Shown in pieces: positions 11,526-21,916 of a stretch of 64,000 nt of DNA. Under the pieces are notes generated by a model. That model did no database searches, had not been told where the DNA came from, and worked only from the letters and a program-made list of their open reading frames with translations. The position numbers and the translations under genes are program-made. The stretch is from Astragalus membranaceus (lineage: Eukaryota; Streptophyta; Magnoliopsida; Fabales; Fabaceae), in NCBI GenBank assembly GCA_039519185.1, contig CM076851.1:53860751-53924750 (forward strand). Direction: 5' to 3'. Positions within the stretch are counted from its first letter, which is position 1. The number at the start of each line of letters is the position of its first letter.

Positions 11526-14001
11526 TGTAACACCCCTTTTCTACCCTTATATTACCCGTCATTTACAGAGTAATTCTTTTCAAAAATATTGTTTTAACTG
11601 ATAGAAAAGAAATGCTACCACTTCATTAAAATAAACTCATCAATATGCACTCTTCAAATTTGTGCAATCAAACATCCGTTATAGAAAATCAAATCCTCAT
11701 AAAGCACATCACAGCGGAATAAACACCATCTCACCAAATACTCTCAAACACGTCTCAATATAACAATAAAGGTCATTATTCGACTAATTAAACAAATTAT
11801 CCAACTTCACCCACGCCCCCTAGGTGTTACAGTATCAGAGAGCGACACAAAATACATCCCAAAAAGCTAAAAGTAAGGCAGCAAGTCCTTCACTCGCGGT
11901 TACCTGCAGCGTTGCCACAATAGAGCAACATTCCAAGCAAAAGGGGTGAGAATTTCAATAAAACATAATCAAGCATAAACAGAGAAATATGGACAGTAAA
12001 TCATACGACATCAGCAATATCATCAAACTCATCATTAGAGAATATCAATTCAGACACAATTAATTTCAAGGAATCACCGTCATGAAAATGCGTGTAAATG
12101 CAACCCCCTCCAGGGCATATGCATGATGGTACCATATCGTCATATAAACCACTCAAGGCATATCATCATAAAAAAAGAACCACTCAAGGCATATCATCAT
12201 CAATAAGAGGCCGAAGCCTATTCGTCATAGTATGCACATGCCATGAGACTCTATGAACACATGTGCAACTCATCAAACACTCACCCGGAGTACTCATCAT
12301 CATCATCATAAAAAAAAAACCACTCAAGGCACATCATCATAAAAATACTCTTAGAATGAACCCGACATATTCATCAAAATCATATAGATCACATCATCAT
12401 AATCACTCATAGAGTGAACTCATCATATTCCTCAAAATTGTATTGCACCTCAGCATAGTCATACATACCATCATCATCATTAAGCATATATATATACATA
12501 TATATATATATTTCAGTTATCTTTTAGCTTAGTATGTTATAAAATAGTAAACTGATTGACTATGGGATTACTCAGGTAACTGGTACTACTTGCAACAGGC
12601 ATTGGCCACATTTGCAAGACTCTCAGTGATGCCTTTGTAAATACACCAGTGAAAGAAATTCTGATCTTAGTGGTAAACCACAGTCTAGCCATAGTCAAGG
12701 AGTACACTAGTAGTATAACCCTTTACAGTAATTCATTTATATAAACATAACATCACATTTTTAGTAGTGGAAACATCTCATTTGAATTGGGAAAACATTG
12801 TATTTACATTTGAGAACAACACCATAATTTTAAATTGTAAAACTTCATATTTGTGGAGAAGTGAACTCATCATTTGGATTGATAAAAACCTCACATTTTA
12901 TAGAGCGAGACATCACATTTTCCTTGGAAAAATATCTCATTTGAAAAATGGGAAAAACGGCAAGAAAAACAGCGAAAAACAGTGAAAACCAGTGGAGACA
13001 GGTGACTCATATCATCGACTTCAAAAACAAAATTATTCATCATTTCCATTCACCAAAGGTCCATCACGAACTCATCGAGTATTTTCATCACGAGTTCATC
13101 AAAACTCATCAAAGTAAATTATCAAGAATTCATTGAGAAATCACCAAATGTCATCACAAAACATCATCAAATTTTATGCTAACAATTCATCAAATCATTC
13201 GAAACAACATCAAATTCAGCAAGACAACATCAAAGCTCTTCAACAATTTCAAACCATCGAACACCATCAAACATATCAAATCCATCAACAAATTCCAATT
13301 TCATCAAAAACCCACGAGACCCTATGTCTACCCAATTATGTCAAATGAAACGCTCACCCTTACCTCTTAAACGTAAGCTCCGTAAAAGAAGATTGAAGAC
13401 ACCAACGAGTAACCACAGCAACACACGAGCAAAGCCTTGGAATTCCTCCCCCAACTCGCGAAAACCCTAACCTTAGCCTTGGGAAGATCCAATTTCGTCC
13501 TCAGCTCCCCTGTCTTATAACTCAGGAACTGCTCTATTATCGAAGCCCTCTGCGATACGAGAAGAACGCAACAAACCGCGTCACAAACGGAGCTCCGGAG
13601 ACAAAGTTATGCCCAAAAGAGTGAAAACGGATGCAGGAAAAAAAACGCCCTAGCTGCGCAGAACGCAGTTTAAAACGCAGACTCGCGCGCGGCACGCGAG
13701 TTACGCGCGAGTGGCGCGCGGAGAGGCAGAAACACCACTGCTCGTGCACTGCAGCTGCGCGCGGTGCGCGACTTACGCGCAAGTGGCGCGCGGACAGGCA
13801 GAAACTACAGCAGACTAATTTTCTTTCATTCTCTTGATTTTTTCACCCTTCCCACCACCAATCACCAATTGAAAACAACAATAATACGCTCAAAATTACC
13901 CACTAAACACCAAATCATCAAAGACAACATATTCTCGATTTTTTTCAATCGTTCTACCAATTCAATTAACACTAAATTTTTAATAAAATTGAGGCGTTAC
14001 A
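11526..14001 (-). mobile_element. Solo LTR of a related Ty3 family (2476 bp)
   Basis: It begins TGTAACACCCC and ends GGCGTTACA, flanked by CATGA at 11521-11525 and 14002-14006. There is no internal region, so this is a solo LTR. On the minus strand its order of landmarks follows family A: a TGTAACGCC start, a later block with GAGTCTCATGG and GCATGTGCATAC, then ATTCTCACCCCTTTTG, and GGGGTGTTACA at the end. It is therefore a distant relative in opposite orientation. It contains no protein match, a TCATCATCATAA-rich stretch (12140-12480) and an AT run at about 12485-12512. Confidence 0.85.
13684..13806. repeat. GC-rich direct repeat with GCGCGC dyads
   Basis: Two units of roughly 50 bp (13684-13732 and 13756-13806) share GCGCGCGG, TTACGCGC, AGTGGCGCGCGG and GGCAGAAAC. 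They are dense in CpG and strongly self-complementary, in contrast to the AT-rich surroundings. They lie in the U3/R part of the minus-strand solo LTR. Confidence 0.7.
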
Positions 14002-16393
14002 CATGATCCACAAGCTAGAAGAGAGAGAGAGAGAGAGGCGTGATCTACAACCAATGAGAGAGAGAAGAAAAGCTAGGGTTTCACACATCTCATAATCTAA
14101 GATTTCGAATTCTTCTAAAAGGTAAGGGTGGGATTTAATTCAATATAAGAGTTTATGAGGGATCTACATGTGGGGTTTTAGGGTGTCTTGATCACCATAT
14201 TTTTGTCTTGAAAAATCGCATGCCCTATGATTGTGTGCCTTGTTGAGTAATTTGATGTATGCTTGATTTCCTCACATTCTATGCCTAAATGACATGTTGT
14301 TATGCTCATAATAATAATTATTGCCATATGATGATTTGTTGTTGAGAATTTATGATTTTGCATGTCAAGTGTTTGAGCAAATGCATAAGTATGTGGTGTT
14401 GAAGCATAAGTATGTGGTGTTGAAATTGTTGTTTGGGAATTGATCATGATGAGTCCTACTTGTTTATGGTCTTTGTGCATTTCTGGACACTGTTTCGGTC
14501 CTCCTAAACCTGGTACTGTTCGGTTGATCCAAAAATTATGTGGGTGATTTTTTTTGAAAATAGACTTAAAGCCGGTCGTTTTGGTACTTGTTTCGCTCAA
14601 TTTGGAGTTGTGTTGTTCAAGTTGCGAGTCACCGAAATTAGGTCAAATTTCTGGAATCAAACTGTGAGTAGGTTCGGTTTTTGTAGGCTTTGTGTTATCA
14701 ATTGAACTCCGTTTTGAACGATTCTTGTTTCATTGGAAAGTAGACTTAATTCTCTACGAAATAGGCACTGGTTTCACGAAATTTCATTAAGAAATGAAAA
14801 ATAAAATTTGGTTGCAAGCTGGGTAGAGAGTTCTGTCCGATTTTGGTACCACAGTGTAGTGTTTCGAAAAACTGTACCAACTGGATACTTCTTTTGAAAA
14901 ATAAAAATCATAGGCAGAAACTACACTCAGAGGGCTTTCCAATGAGTGGTCTTTTGTTGAAATCCGATGTCGTTTTCTATTTTAAATAATTTTCCGAAGT
15001 AGGTGTACTGCTGTAGGAATTCAGCACTTGTGCCGTGTTGCCATTCTGTGTCGTGTTGCTGTCTTCGGATCCCTACCCATGGGCGCCAAGCCCTATTCTC
15101 TTTCTCTTGGTGTTGTGGTCCGTGCCTTTGCTGGATGCCTCGCCTAATCATATTGAGTCATTCCATTCTTGCTCCTGTGCGAATTGTTCACTTTTGCGAA
15201 AATTTGGTTGGAACCCCTTCGCTGGGCGCCATTTTCAGGATGTCTTAGTTTTCTCCTAAACTCTTTTCGAAATAACTTTTGACTCGGGAGTCCGATTGAG
15301 GCGTTTCAAAATGTTTTGGAAAGCTTATCCAGGTGCCTAACTGGATACTCTAATTTTAAGGCATTCTGAACTATTTTTCTAACATTGTTCCCTGGAGTTG
15401 TTTTGGTGTCCGAGGTGCCCTTGAGGCGTCTCCGGTGTCTTTTTCAAAAAGTGGTCGTCAACCCTAAATGTTTTGGAAAAGTGTTGTGGTTGAGAGCTGT
15501 TAACTGCTAAAGATGTTGTGTTGTTTGTGTTGTCGTGGGTACCGCCGAATGGCCCACACCTTTGAGCTGTTTTGTTGTGACGGCCGTTGGCCAGCGTTGT
15601 TCGATGTCGTAGGCCTATGGCCAGCGTTGTCTATATTTTAGACCTATGGCCAATGACGTTGATGTGTGATTGTTTGACTGTTGTGCATACATCATTGAGT
15701 CGCATGCATACCATGAACATTAGGCCTTGTGCCAGCGACGAGAAAATTAGGCCTTTGGCCAGCGACGATATTTTAGGCCCTTGTGCCAGTGACGGAAATT
15801 AGGCCTTTGGCCAGTGACGTAGGTTGGTACCACATGCATGTTCATGGCTTGAGTCTCATATCGCATTCATATTGCACGACTGATTGAATGAAGTTGTTTG
15901 GCCATTGTGATGTGTTGTTAAAGTGATGTGTTGTTGTGAAAGTGACGTGTTAATGTATACTTAGCTGTTATTAACTGTTAAGAGTGATGTTGCTTGCTGT
16001 GATTGATTGACGTCTTGAGCTTTGTATGTGGTCTTTCATACACTTCTTATATTGTATGGAATCTCACCCCTTTTTGTGGTTGTTACTTTATAGGCGAGCC
16101 CGAGTGAAGATTGTAGTCTTCCTTTTGCCTGGTGTCGTCTGCTCTGATAGGTAGCACTTGGGGAAGGGTCGATTACTGTTTTTAATTGTATTTCGGTTGA
16201 TGTTGAATCTTTTAGTAATTGGTGCACTTTGCAATTTGTCGGTTGTTAATGTTTTTAACGATGTTGAATAGTTCCGCTGCATGTTTTGAGAAAACTACAA
16301 GGTTTTGTTTTACGTTGAAAAATGCAACACTCTTTTGGCGCGAAAAACTCTGATAAATTATGAATAAACGATGGGTGAAAAAAGGGTGTTACA

Positions 16394-16398
16394 CTTAA
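16394..16398. repeat. Target-site duplication CTTAA, right copy
   Basis: It matches 428-432 and is followed by TGGGAGGCAACCC, which is Athila-A sequence. Confidence 0.85.
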
Positions 16399-16650
16399 TG
16401 GGAGGCAACCCATCATTTTTACTTAATTTTGTTCAATTTGATGTTTTAAGTGTTTTGTAGGAAAAACAGGAAACTGATGCAGCTGCATTGCAATGCTACT
16501 GCATTACATATGCATTGAAGAAAAAATGTGCCCTGTACCCAAGTTCAAAAGTTTGAAGAAATTGATCAAGTGTGAATGACAACTCATCAGAAGCAAAGTT
16601 AGAAACTAAATGAAGTGTTGAGTAACCAAGGGAGACACGTGGCTGCACGC

Positions 16651-18657
16651 ATGCCCACCACGACCTTACCTAACGGCTACTACCTCAATCAAATCAAAAC
16701 TTCTCTTAACTCCTCACTAAAAAAAAACCCTAAAATCATTTTCGTTACCCCTTCCACTCAATCTGAAACCTCCCACTCTAATCAAACAGTTACACACAAC
16801 AATTCCATATTCAGCGAACACAATGGTGAAGAAGCAATCAGCATCAAAATCATCAGGCAAACATGCATCATCATCGTCCAAAAAGGCAAGAAAGGCAAGA
16901 CCAATGCACCAGCATTGATCAGTAAAGAAAAAGCTCATCTATGGAAAATGCAGTTACTACCAGAAAGGGGATACGATTTGAAGAAAGCAAGTCCATCATT
17001 CATGGCAACAGTGGCCAATCTTCACTGGGATCACTTTGTGTTGCCACGAGGAGGATACATTGAAGAATTAGTAAGAGAATTCTATGCTGGACTCTCTGAA
17101 AATGAAGGACCAGAGAAAAGCTACACTTCTAAAGTTAGAGGTAAGGTAGTTCATTTTCATCCTAAGAAAATAAATGAGCATTATTTGTTGAAATATAATG
17201 GACTTGAGTTTGAAAAGAAAGTAGGGAAGGCTTATAAGAAAGAAATGGAAGAGATTAGGGGTAGAATTGCCACACCAGATTCTGTTTGGGAAAGATTTAC
17301 ACCAAATGAAGTTAAGCTGAGAAGTACCTATTTGATAGATGCTCTAGGAAATTGGCATTTGTTCATTACAACATCAATCTTACCTACTTCACACACATAT
17401 GCCATGACCAAAGAGAGATTGATCTTACTAGATACAATTCTCTCTGAGGAAAATGTTGACATAGGTAGATTGATTGCAAGGGAAATCTATACATGCACAA
17501 CTAAAACAAAAGGATTTCTGTTTTTCCCTTGTCTCATAACTGAATTGTGCATGAAGGAAAATGTTCCTATTGGTGCTAATGAACAAAGAAAATTTCCCCC
17601 TACTAATTTGAATGCCGAGATGAAAGAGAGAATGAGAAAAGTGAAAGAATCACTGCCTATGCCTGCAATGCAAGAGCATTTCATGCAGAAGCAAGCTGCA
17701 GTATGGAAATTTCAAAATGAACAACATGATTGGCTGCAGCTTGTTTTCCAATATTTGTCTAATGAATTAGGAAATATTGAGGCACCTGTGTTCCCAAGCT
17801 GGGTATTAAGAACTGAAGGACAAGAAAAAGAGGAGAAAGAACAAGCTGATGAGGATAAGGAAGAAGAGAAAGAAGAGGAAGAAAGGGAAGAAGAGAAACC
17901 AAAGAAAAAGGTGACTAGAAAACAAACAAAGGGAAAGAAAAAGGTTGTAGTAGAGCTTGAATTTGAAGAAACTTATAATTCAGAAACTGAGGATGAGGAA
18001 TTTGAAAAAGAAATGGACAAGGAGAGTGAAGATGAAGAAGAAAGTGATACTAAAGTTGAAAGTGAGGAAGAAGAACATGATAGAGGTGTCATTCTGGAAG
18101 AAATTGCCAGACAGAAATATGCCAAGAAAACACCACCACAAGCCCAACAAGAAACAACCCACACTTCACCAATCACATCACCTATCCAATCATCAATCCA
18201 CTCACCTACCAAAGAAGCATCTCCCCAACCAAAATCACCACTACCCTCCCTTACTGATCCACCAATACAGTCACCACCACAAACAACCCCTCCTCCACCC
18301 TCTCCACCAACTGAAACAGAACAACCAACTCACACAGTGCAACAAAGTCCAATCCCAACCTCACCTATCACTGAGCCACAAACAGAACAAACCACCCCTA
18401 CTAGCCCCACTAACATTATAACTAATGTTGTTTCTGTTCTTGAGCATCAAAATGTGCAGGATACTGATGAAGATCCAACTGAAGAGGCAGAACCAGAGGC
18501 AGTACAGGAGGAAGAAGCTACCACAGAAGCAGTTGAGATGCAGAGTGATGCACCTGCATCAGATGCTTCTGCATCTCAACAGAAGGCTGTAATGAAACCA
18601 CAACATGATGAGGCAGCAATGCAACTAGTTCTGCAACAAATAGCTAAAAGGAAGTGA
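16651..18657 (+). CDS. Athila-A ORF3 (env-position protein), interrupted by TGA
   Basis: This frame lies downstream of pol in Athila-A, where Athila/Calypso elements carry an env-like third ORF. I start it at the ATG at 16651; the frame is open from 16603 but has no earlier ATG. The protein has 668 residues. Residues about 95-320 match the conserved block known as the putative plant transposon protein domain (HLWKMQLLPERGYDL, HWDHFVLPRGGYIEE, GKVVHFHPKKINEHYLL). Next come a Glu/Lys-rich charged segment (about 390-475) and a Pro/Thr/Ser-rich segment (about 495-585). A TGA ends it, but the same frame continues for 101 more codons. The biochemical function is unknown. I see no clear signal peptide. 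Confidence 0.75.
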   Translation: MPTTTLPNGYYLNQIKTSLNSSLKKNPKIIFVTPSTQSETSHSNQTVTHNNSIFSEHNGEEAISIKIIRQTCIIIVQKGKKGKTNAPALISKEKAHLWKMQLLPERGYDLKKASPSFMATVANLHWDHFVLPRGGYIEELVREFYAGLSENEGPEKSYTSKVRGKVVHFHPKKINEHYLLKYNGLEFEKKVGKAYKKEMEEIRGRIATPDSVWERFTPNEVKLRSTYLIDALGNWHLFITTSILPTSHTYAMTKERLILLDTILSEENVDIGRLIAREIYTCTTKTKGFLFFPCLITELCMKENVPIGANEQRKFPPTNLNAEMKERMRKVKESLPMPAMQEHFMQKQAAVWKFQNEQHDWLQLVFQYLSNELGNIEAPVFPSWVLRTEGQEKEEKEQADEDKEEEKEEEEREEEKPKKKVTRKQTKGKKKVVVELEFEETYNSETEDEEFEKEMDKESEDEEESDTKVESEEEEHDRGVILEEIARQKYAKKTPPQAQQETTHTSPITSPIQSSIHSPTKEASPQPKSPLPSLTDPPIQSPPQTTPPPPSPPTETEQPTHTVQQSPIPTSPITEPQTEQTTPTSPTNIITNVVSVLEHQNVQDTDEDPTEEAEPEAVQEEEATTEAVEMQSDAPASDASASQQKAVMKPQHDEAAMQLVLQQIAKRK

Positions 18658-18963
18658 GAGGAACTAGGAAACACACAACAATTCTTCAAACAACCAACAG
18701 TCAAGACACCAAAAAGAAAGATCCATGATGCAGTCCCAACTGATGCTACTGCATCAATTCCTGCCACAACACCAGAGGAATCAGGTGCATCTGCACCAGT
18801 AGAAGTAACTCCAATCTCAAAGCCAAAGGAAAAGAAGCAGAAGGTGAAGAACACTCCTCCTACCAGGCAGATGCAAGGACAAGGAGTGGAGCCCAGAAAT
18901 GAGTATCTGTTACATGCTTTCTGCAATTTAACTACTATATTTTGGATGTTATCTTACTACTAA
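18658..18963 (+). pseudogene. In-frame continuation of ORF3 after the TGA
   Basis: Directly after the TGA the same frame stays open for 101 codons to TAA at 18961-18963. The composition matches the upstream tail (Ala/Thr/Pro-rich, then a Lys-rich stretch). It ends with a hydrophobic stretch, LLHAFCNLTTIFWMLSYY, which might be a membrane anchor. The simplest reading is a nonsense mutation in an old element. Programmed readthrough is possible but not supported by anything else here. Confidence 0.6.
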
Positions 18964-19662
18964 CTCTTCCCTGGTTGTGTTTTTAATCCCTTTCCCTATT
19001 TTGAACAAATATTTGCAAGTATTTTGTGAACTTTTAACAGTGAGGACACTGCTACCCCTTGAGTTTGGGGGGCGGGGGGAACTTATCATATTAAGTATGT
19101 TATGTATGTTATGTATGTGTGTTTTTGTATGTTTTTAATAAATATTTTTGTATAAATGTATTAGATGTACTTAACAAAGTAATATCCAAATACATAAAAC
19201 TAATTTTCCAAAAGATACATTTTCATTGGAAAATAGGGACAAGTATGAGGAATACTATAAATTGTTAAGAACATTTTAGTAGATGATCAGTTTGAAAATA
19301 TTTTACAAAGATATGGTGCACCTATGGATGGATTTTCGAAAAGCAAGAAAAGAAAAAGAAGCCTTATTTCTCACAAAAATAACCCGAATTATTTTTCTTC
19401 CAAATACCTCAAAACTGAGTTTGAGAAAAGAACCTTGCTATTTAAAGAGCAATTTGATGCAAGGGGAAATTTTGGTAAGCTAAGGTCAAAACAAATTTTG
19501 ATTAAAAAGATGGAATAGCTTAAAGAATTAAGTTTGGGGGTGTTTTTATGAAAATCAAGGCTGAATTTGAAAAGTGAGAGCAAACAAAATGCAAAAAGAT
19601 ACAAAAAGAGTGGTAAAAAGATCAAAGATCAAAAGCCATATTGACCTGAATCAGATTGAACT

Positions 19663-19805
19663 ATACCTGTGCCTAAGTGCATGATTGCATCTGGAGGTCA
19701 AAGACCTGTGCCATGCATGAATGAATGCATCTGGAGGATAGTTCAACAACTGTACCTGTGCCAAAGTGCATAAATGCATCTGGAGGTCAGTGAAAAGCTG
19801 CACTT
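19663..19805 (+). repeat. GTGCC..TGCATCTGGAGG tandem repeats
   Basis: Three full imperfect units and the start of a fourth lie here. The fourth continues at 30796-30830 after the Ogre-type insertion. The units differ by small indels. Confidence 0.75.
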
Positions 19806-19810
19806 GTGCC
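19806..19810. repeat. Target-site duplication GTGCC, left copy
   Basis: GTGCC lies directly before TGTTGCACC. It is matched by GTGCC at 30791-30795 after the other LTR. Confidence 0.85.
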
Positions 19811-21903
19811 TGTTGCACCCCGAAAAATCCCGGCTGGGTTTCTCAACGTACAACGTGGAATAATTTTGGAGCCGCCACCAATATTTTAATTTTAAGACCA
19901 AAACATTGAAAAAAGGTCTTTTGGACAAGGCGGATGGTCTTTTGAAACTAGAGATATAGGTTCGGGGGTCGATTACGTGCGAGGAAGGTGTTAGCACCGC
20001 GCACGTCCTTTCTACCGAAAGGGAACCTCTAATTAAATGTGTGGTTTTAACGTTTGATTTGAAAAATACCTAGATTTGCCTATTTATTTCTTATTTGGAG
20101 ATGAATGGGAAATCTTTAATGAAAATTTTATTTTAGGTGAGAAGGGGGGGAAAAAGGGTTTTTAGAAAAAAGTGCTTGACGGGACATGGCCCGCTCCTAC
20201 GTATCTCCCGGTGCGATGGAGAATTCAAAGCTACGTAGTTCTTGTTTCTTCTTGAAAAGTTTTTGTTTTTTTATCTTTTTAGTGAGTTTTTTGAAATAGG
20301 ACGAGCGTTAGCAAATGATTAAACTAGCAGAGGCTATGATGAATCACTTACTAAATACTCAAAAGAGAGAGTTGTACCGCTAGTCAAACGAACGAAGGTT
20401 CTGATGGACTATTGATAACAACTCGTTTTTTATTATCTTTTTTTGAAATGATTTTCGAAAGAGATTGATTCGTACGATGATCAAACTAACAAAGGTTATG
20501 ATGGATCGTCGTTTATTATTTTTAGGAGAAAAGGACATTGTCACTAATAGCTAAACGAACAGAGGCTCTGATGAGCTACTAGCAACAATGGGTTGGAAAA
20601 TGATTTTTGTTTGTTTTATGAAAATGATTGGTTTAGGGGGATGAAAAGAATTTTTATTTGTTGCGCTTGACGAGGACGTGGCTCGCTCCTACGTATCCCA
20701 AACGGGAATCAAAGCCACGTAGTTCTGATTAAAAAAATGTTTTTAAAAGGGTTTAAAAGGGGCAAGCTGAATCACCCGAGATCATCTTCACCACTTAGAA
20801 CATCATGCACTAGGCATAAGTGGGAATCATATGGTTCGTCCTCAACAATGGACGATAATACACAAGAACGAGTAGATAAATGCTATAGCTAAGTTTAAAT
20901 CACATGGATCACAATAACTAAATATTAACAAATGAAAAGACTGAAATACCTCTGATGAAGACAGATATTACAAATCTGAAGAACGCAAATCCCGACTAAC
21001 TCTTGCAGAAGATCGACTTCGACGGACCAACGGAACGAATAGAGCGAAAAAATAAAGCGTAGAAGAGCTTTTCTAAAATGTGAGAGATTTCGAAAAATGA
21101 GTTTTTTTCTCTGATCCCGTGAAAATGCGTCCCTTTGAAATGAAAAATGAGCTTCCTATTTATAGGAAATCAGATTTGATCTATTTTAGGAAACTAGGTA
21201 ATCGATTATGTTGGAAATAACTTGGGAGATGTAATCGATTATGTGCCTTGGATCTCAGATTCAATAATCGATTATGTGCTTCAAAAGGGGAAGGGGATAA
21301 TCGATTATTTGCTTGTTTTCATAGAGCAAATAATCGATTATTTGCTTGAATGAAATAAGAAGGTAATCGATTATTTGCTTTCCTGAAAATATGGGCATCT
21401 TAATAATCGATTATGTGCTTCAAAAGGGGAAGGGGATAATCGATTATTTGCTTGTTTTCTTAGAGCAAATAATCGATTATTGGCTTGAATGAAACAAGTA
21501 GATAATCGATTATTTGCTTGATTTTCAGAGTAGATAATCGATTATTTGCTTGAAGGAAGGATATGACGTAATCGATTATTTCCTTATTCATCAAGAATAC
21601 ATTATATGCATGATAAAATCAATTTTATACTTTCTAAAAAATTATTTTTATGCATGAGGCTTATTAAGAAAATATTTTCATGCAAAAATTATGTTTATAG
21701 ACCCTTTTGTGAGAAATGACCAAAATGCCCTTTTTGACCCTAAAAACCCTAATTTCCCAAAAAGTGCATTCTAACCCTAAAAATGATTTCAAAAACTTTG
21801 GAATGATTTCTAGGACCCAAAATGCAATGCATAATTTATTATATATTTTTTGTGTGGAAAATTTAGGGTTTGGACCTAAGCCGGACAAAATTGGGGTATG
21901 ACA
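19811..21903 (-). repeat. 3' LTR of the Ogre/Tat-type element (2093 bp)
   Basis: It runs from TGTTGCACC to TATGACA on the plus strand. Compared with the other LTR I count four substitutions and one single-base indel. It carries the ATCGAT-repeat block at about 21193-21590. Confidence 0.9.
21193..21590. repeat. Twelve TAATCGATTA-type repeats
   Basis: By eye, twelve copies of the palindromic core AATCGATT lie within 400 bp, most within TAATCGATTATTTGCTTG or TAATCGATTATGTGCTTC. Spacing is irregular, about 20-60 bp. The same block is in the other LTR at about 30080-30478. Confidence 0.88.
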
Positions 21904-21916
21904 GCTGCCCCTCTTT
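21904..21916 (-). promoter_or_regulatory. Polypurine tract of the Ogre/Tat-type element
   Basis: On the minus strand AAAGAGGGGCAGC runs directly into the 3' LTR. Confidence 0.75.

Larger units (their letters stand above)
433..16393 (+). mobile_element. Tandem LTR array, non-autonomous Ty3-like family A
   Basis: The block lies between two CTTAA copies inside Athila-A. The order is full LTR (433-3079), short internal region (3080-3449), full LTR (3450-6101), two 5'-truncated LTR units (6102-8484 and 8485-10867), a second internal region (10868-11237) and a final LTR (11238-16393) that contains a solo LTR of another family. The internal regions carry only a primer-binding site, a polypurine tract and no recognisable gag or pol, so the family is non-autonomous (LARD/TRIM-like but with very long LTRs). 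The LTR layout resembles legume chromovirus (Tekay-type) LTRs; that lineage call is an inference. Confidence 0.85.
11238..16393 (+). repeat. Family A LTR copy 5, split by a solo LTR
   Basis: The LTR runs 11238-11525 and resumes at 14002-14007, ending GGGTGTTACA at 16393. The interruption carries the duplication CATGA. The TATA box is at 11435-11442. A local 21-bp direct duplication (AAGCATAAGTATGTGGTGTTG) at about 14382-14423 is not present in the other copies. Removing the insertion gives about 2675 bp. Confidence 0.88.
18964..19810 (+). mobile_element. Athila-A 3' noncoding region (first part)
   Basis: No gene is seen. There are purine-rich G runs at about 19053-19080 and 19529-19540, of the kind scattered through Athila 3' regions. 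From about 19663 a repeat of roughly 45-50 bp starts (ACCTGTGCC, then TGCATCTGGAGG). The Ogre-type element interrupts it at 19811. Confidence 0.6.

Noticed and set aside
21193..21590. CRISPR-like look of the regular ATCGATT repeats
   Set aside because: Eukaryotic retrotransposon LTR, repeats too short, spacers mostly similar to each other, and no cas genes.
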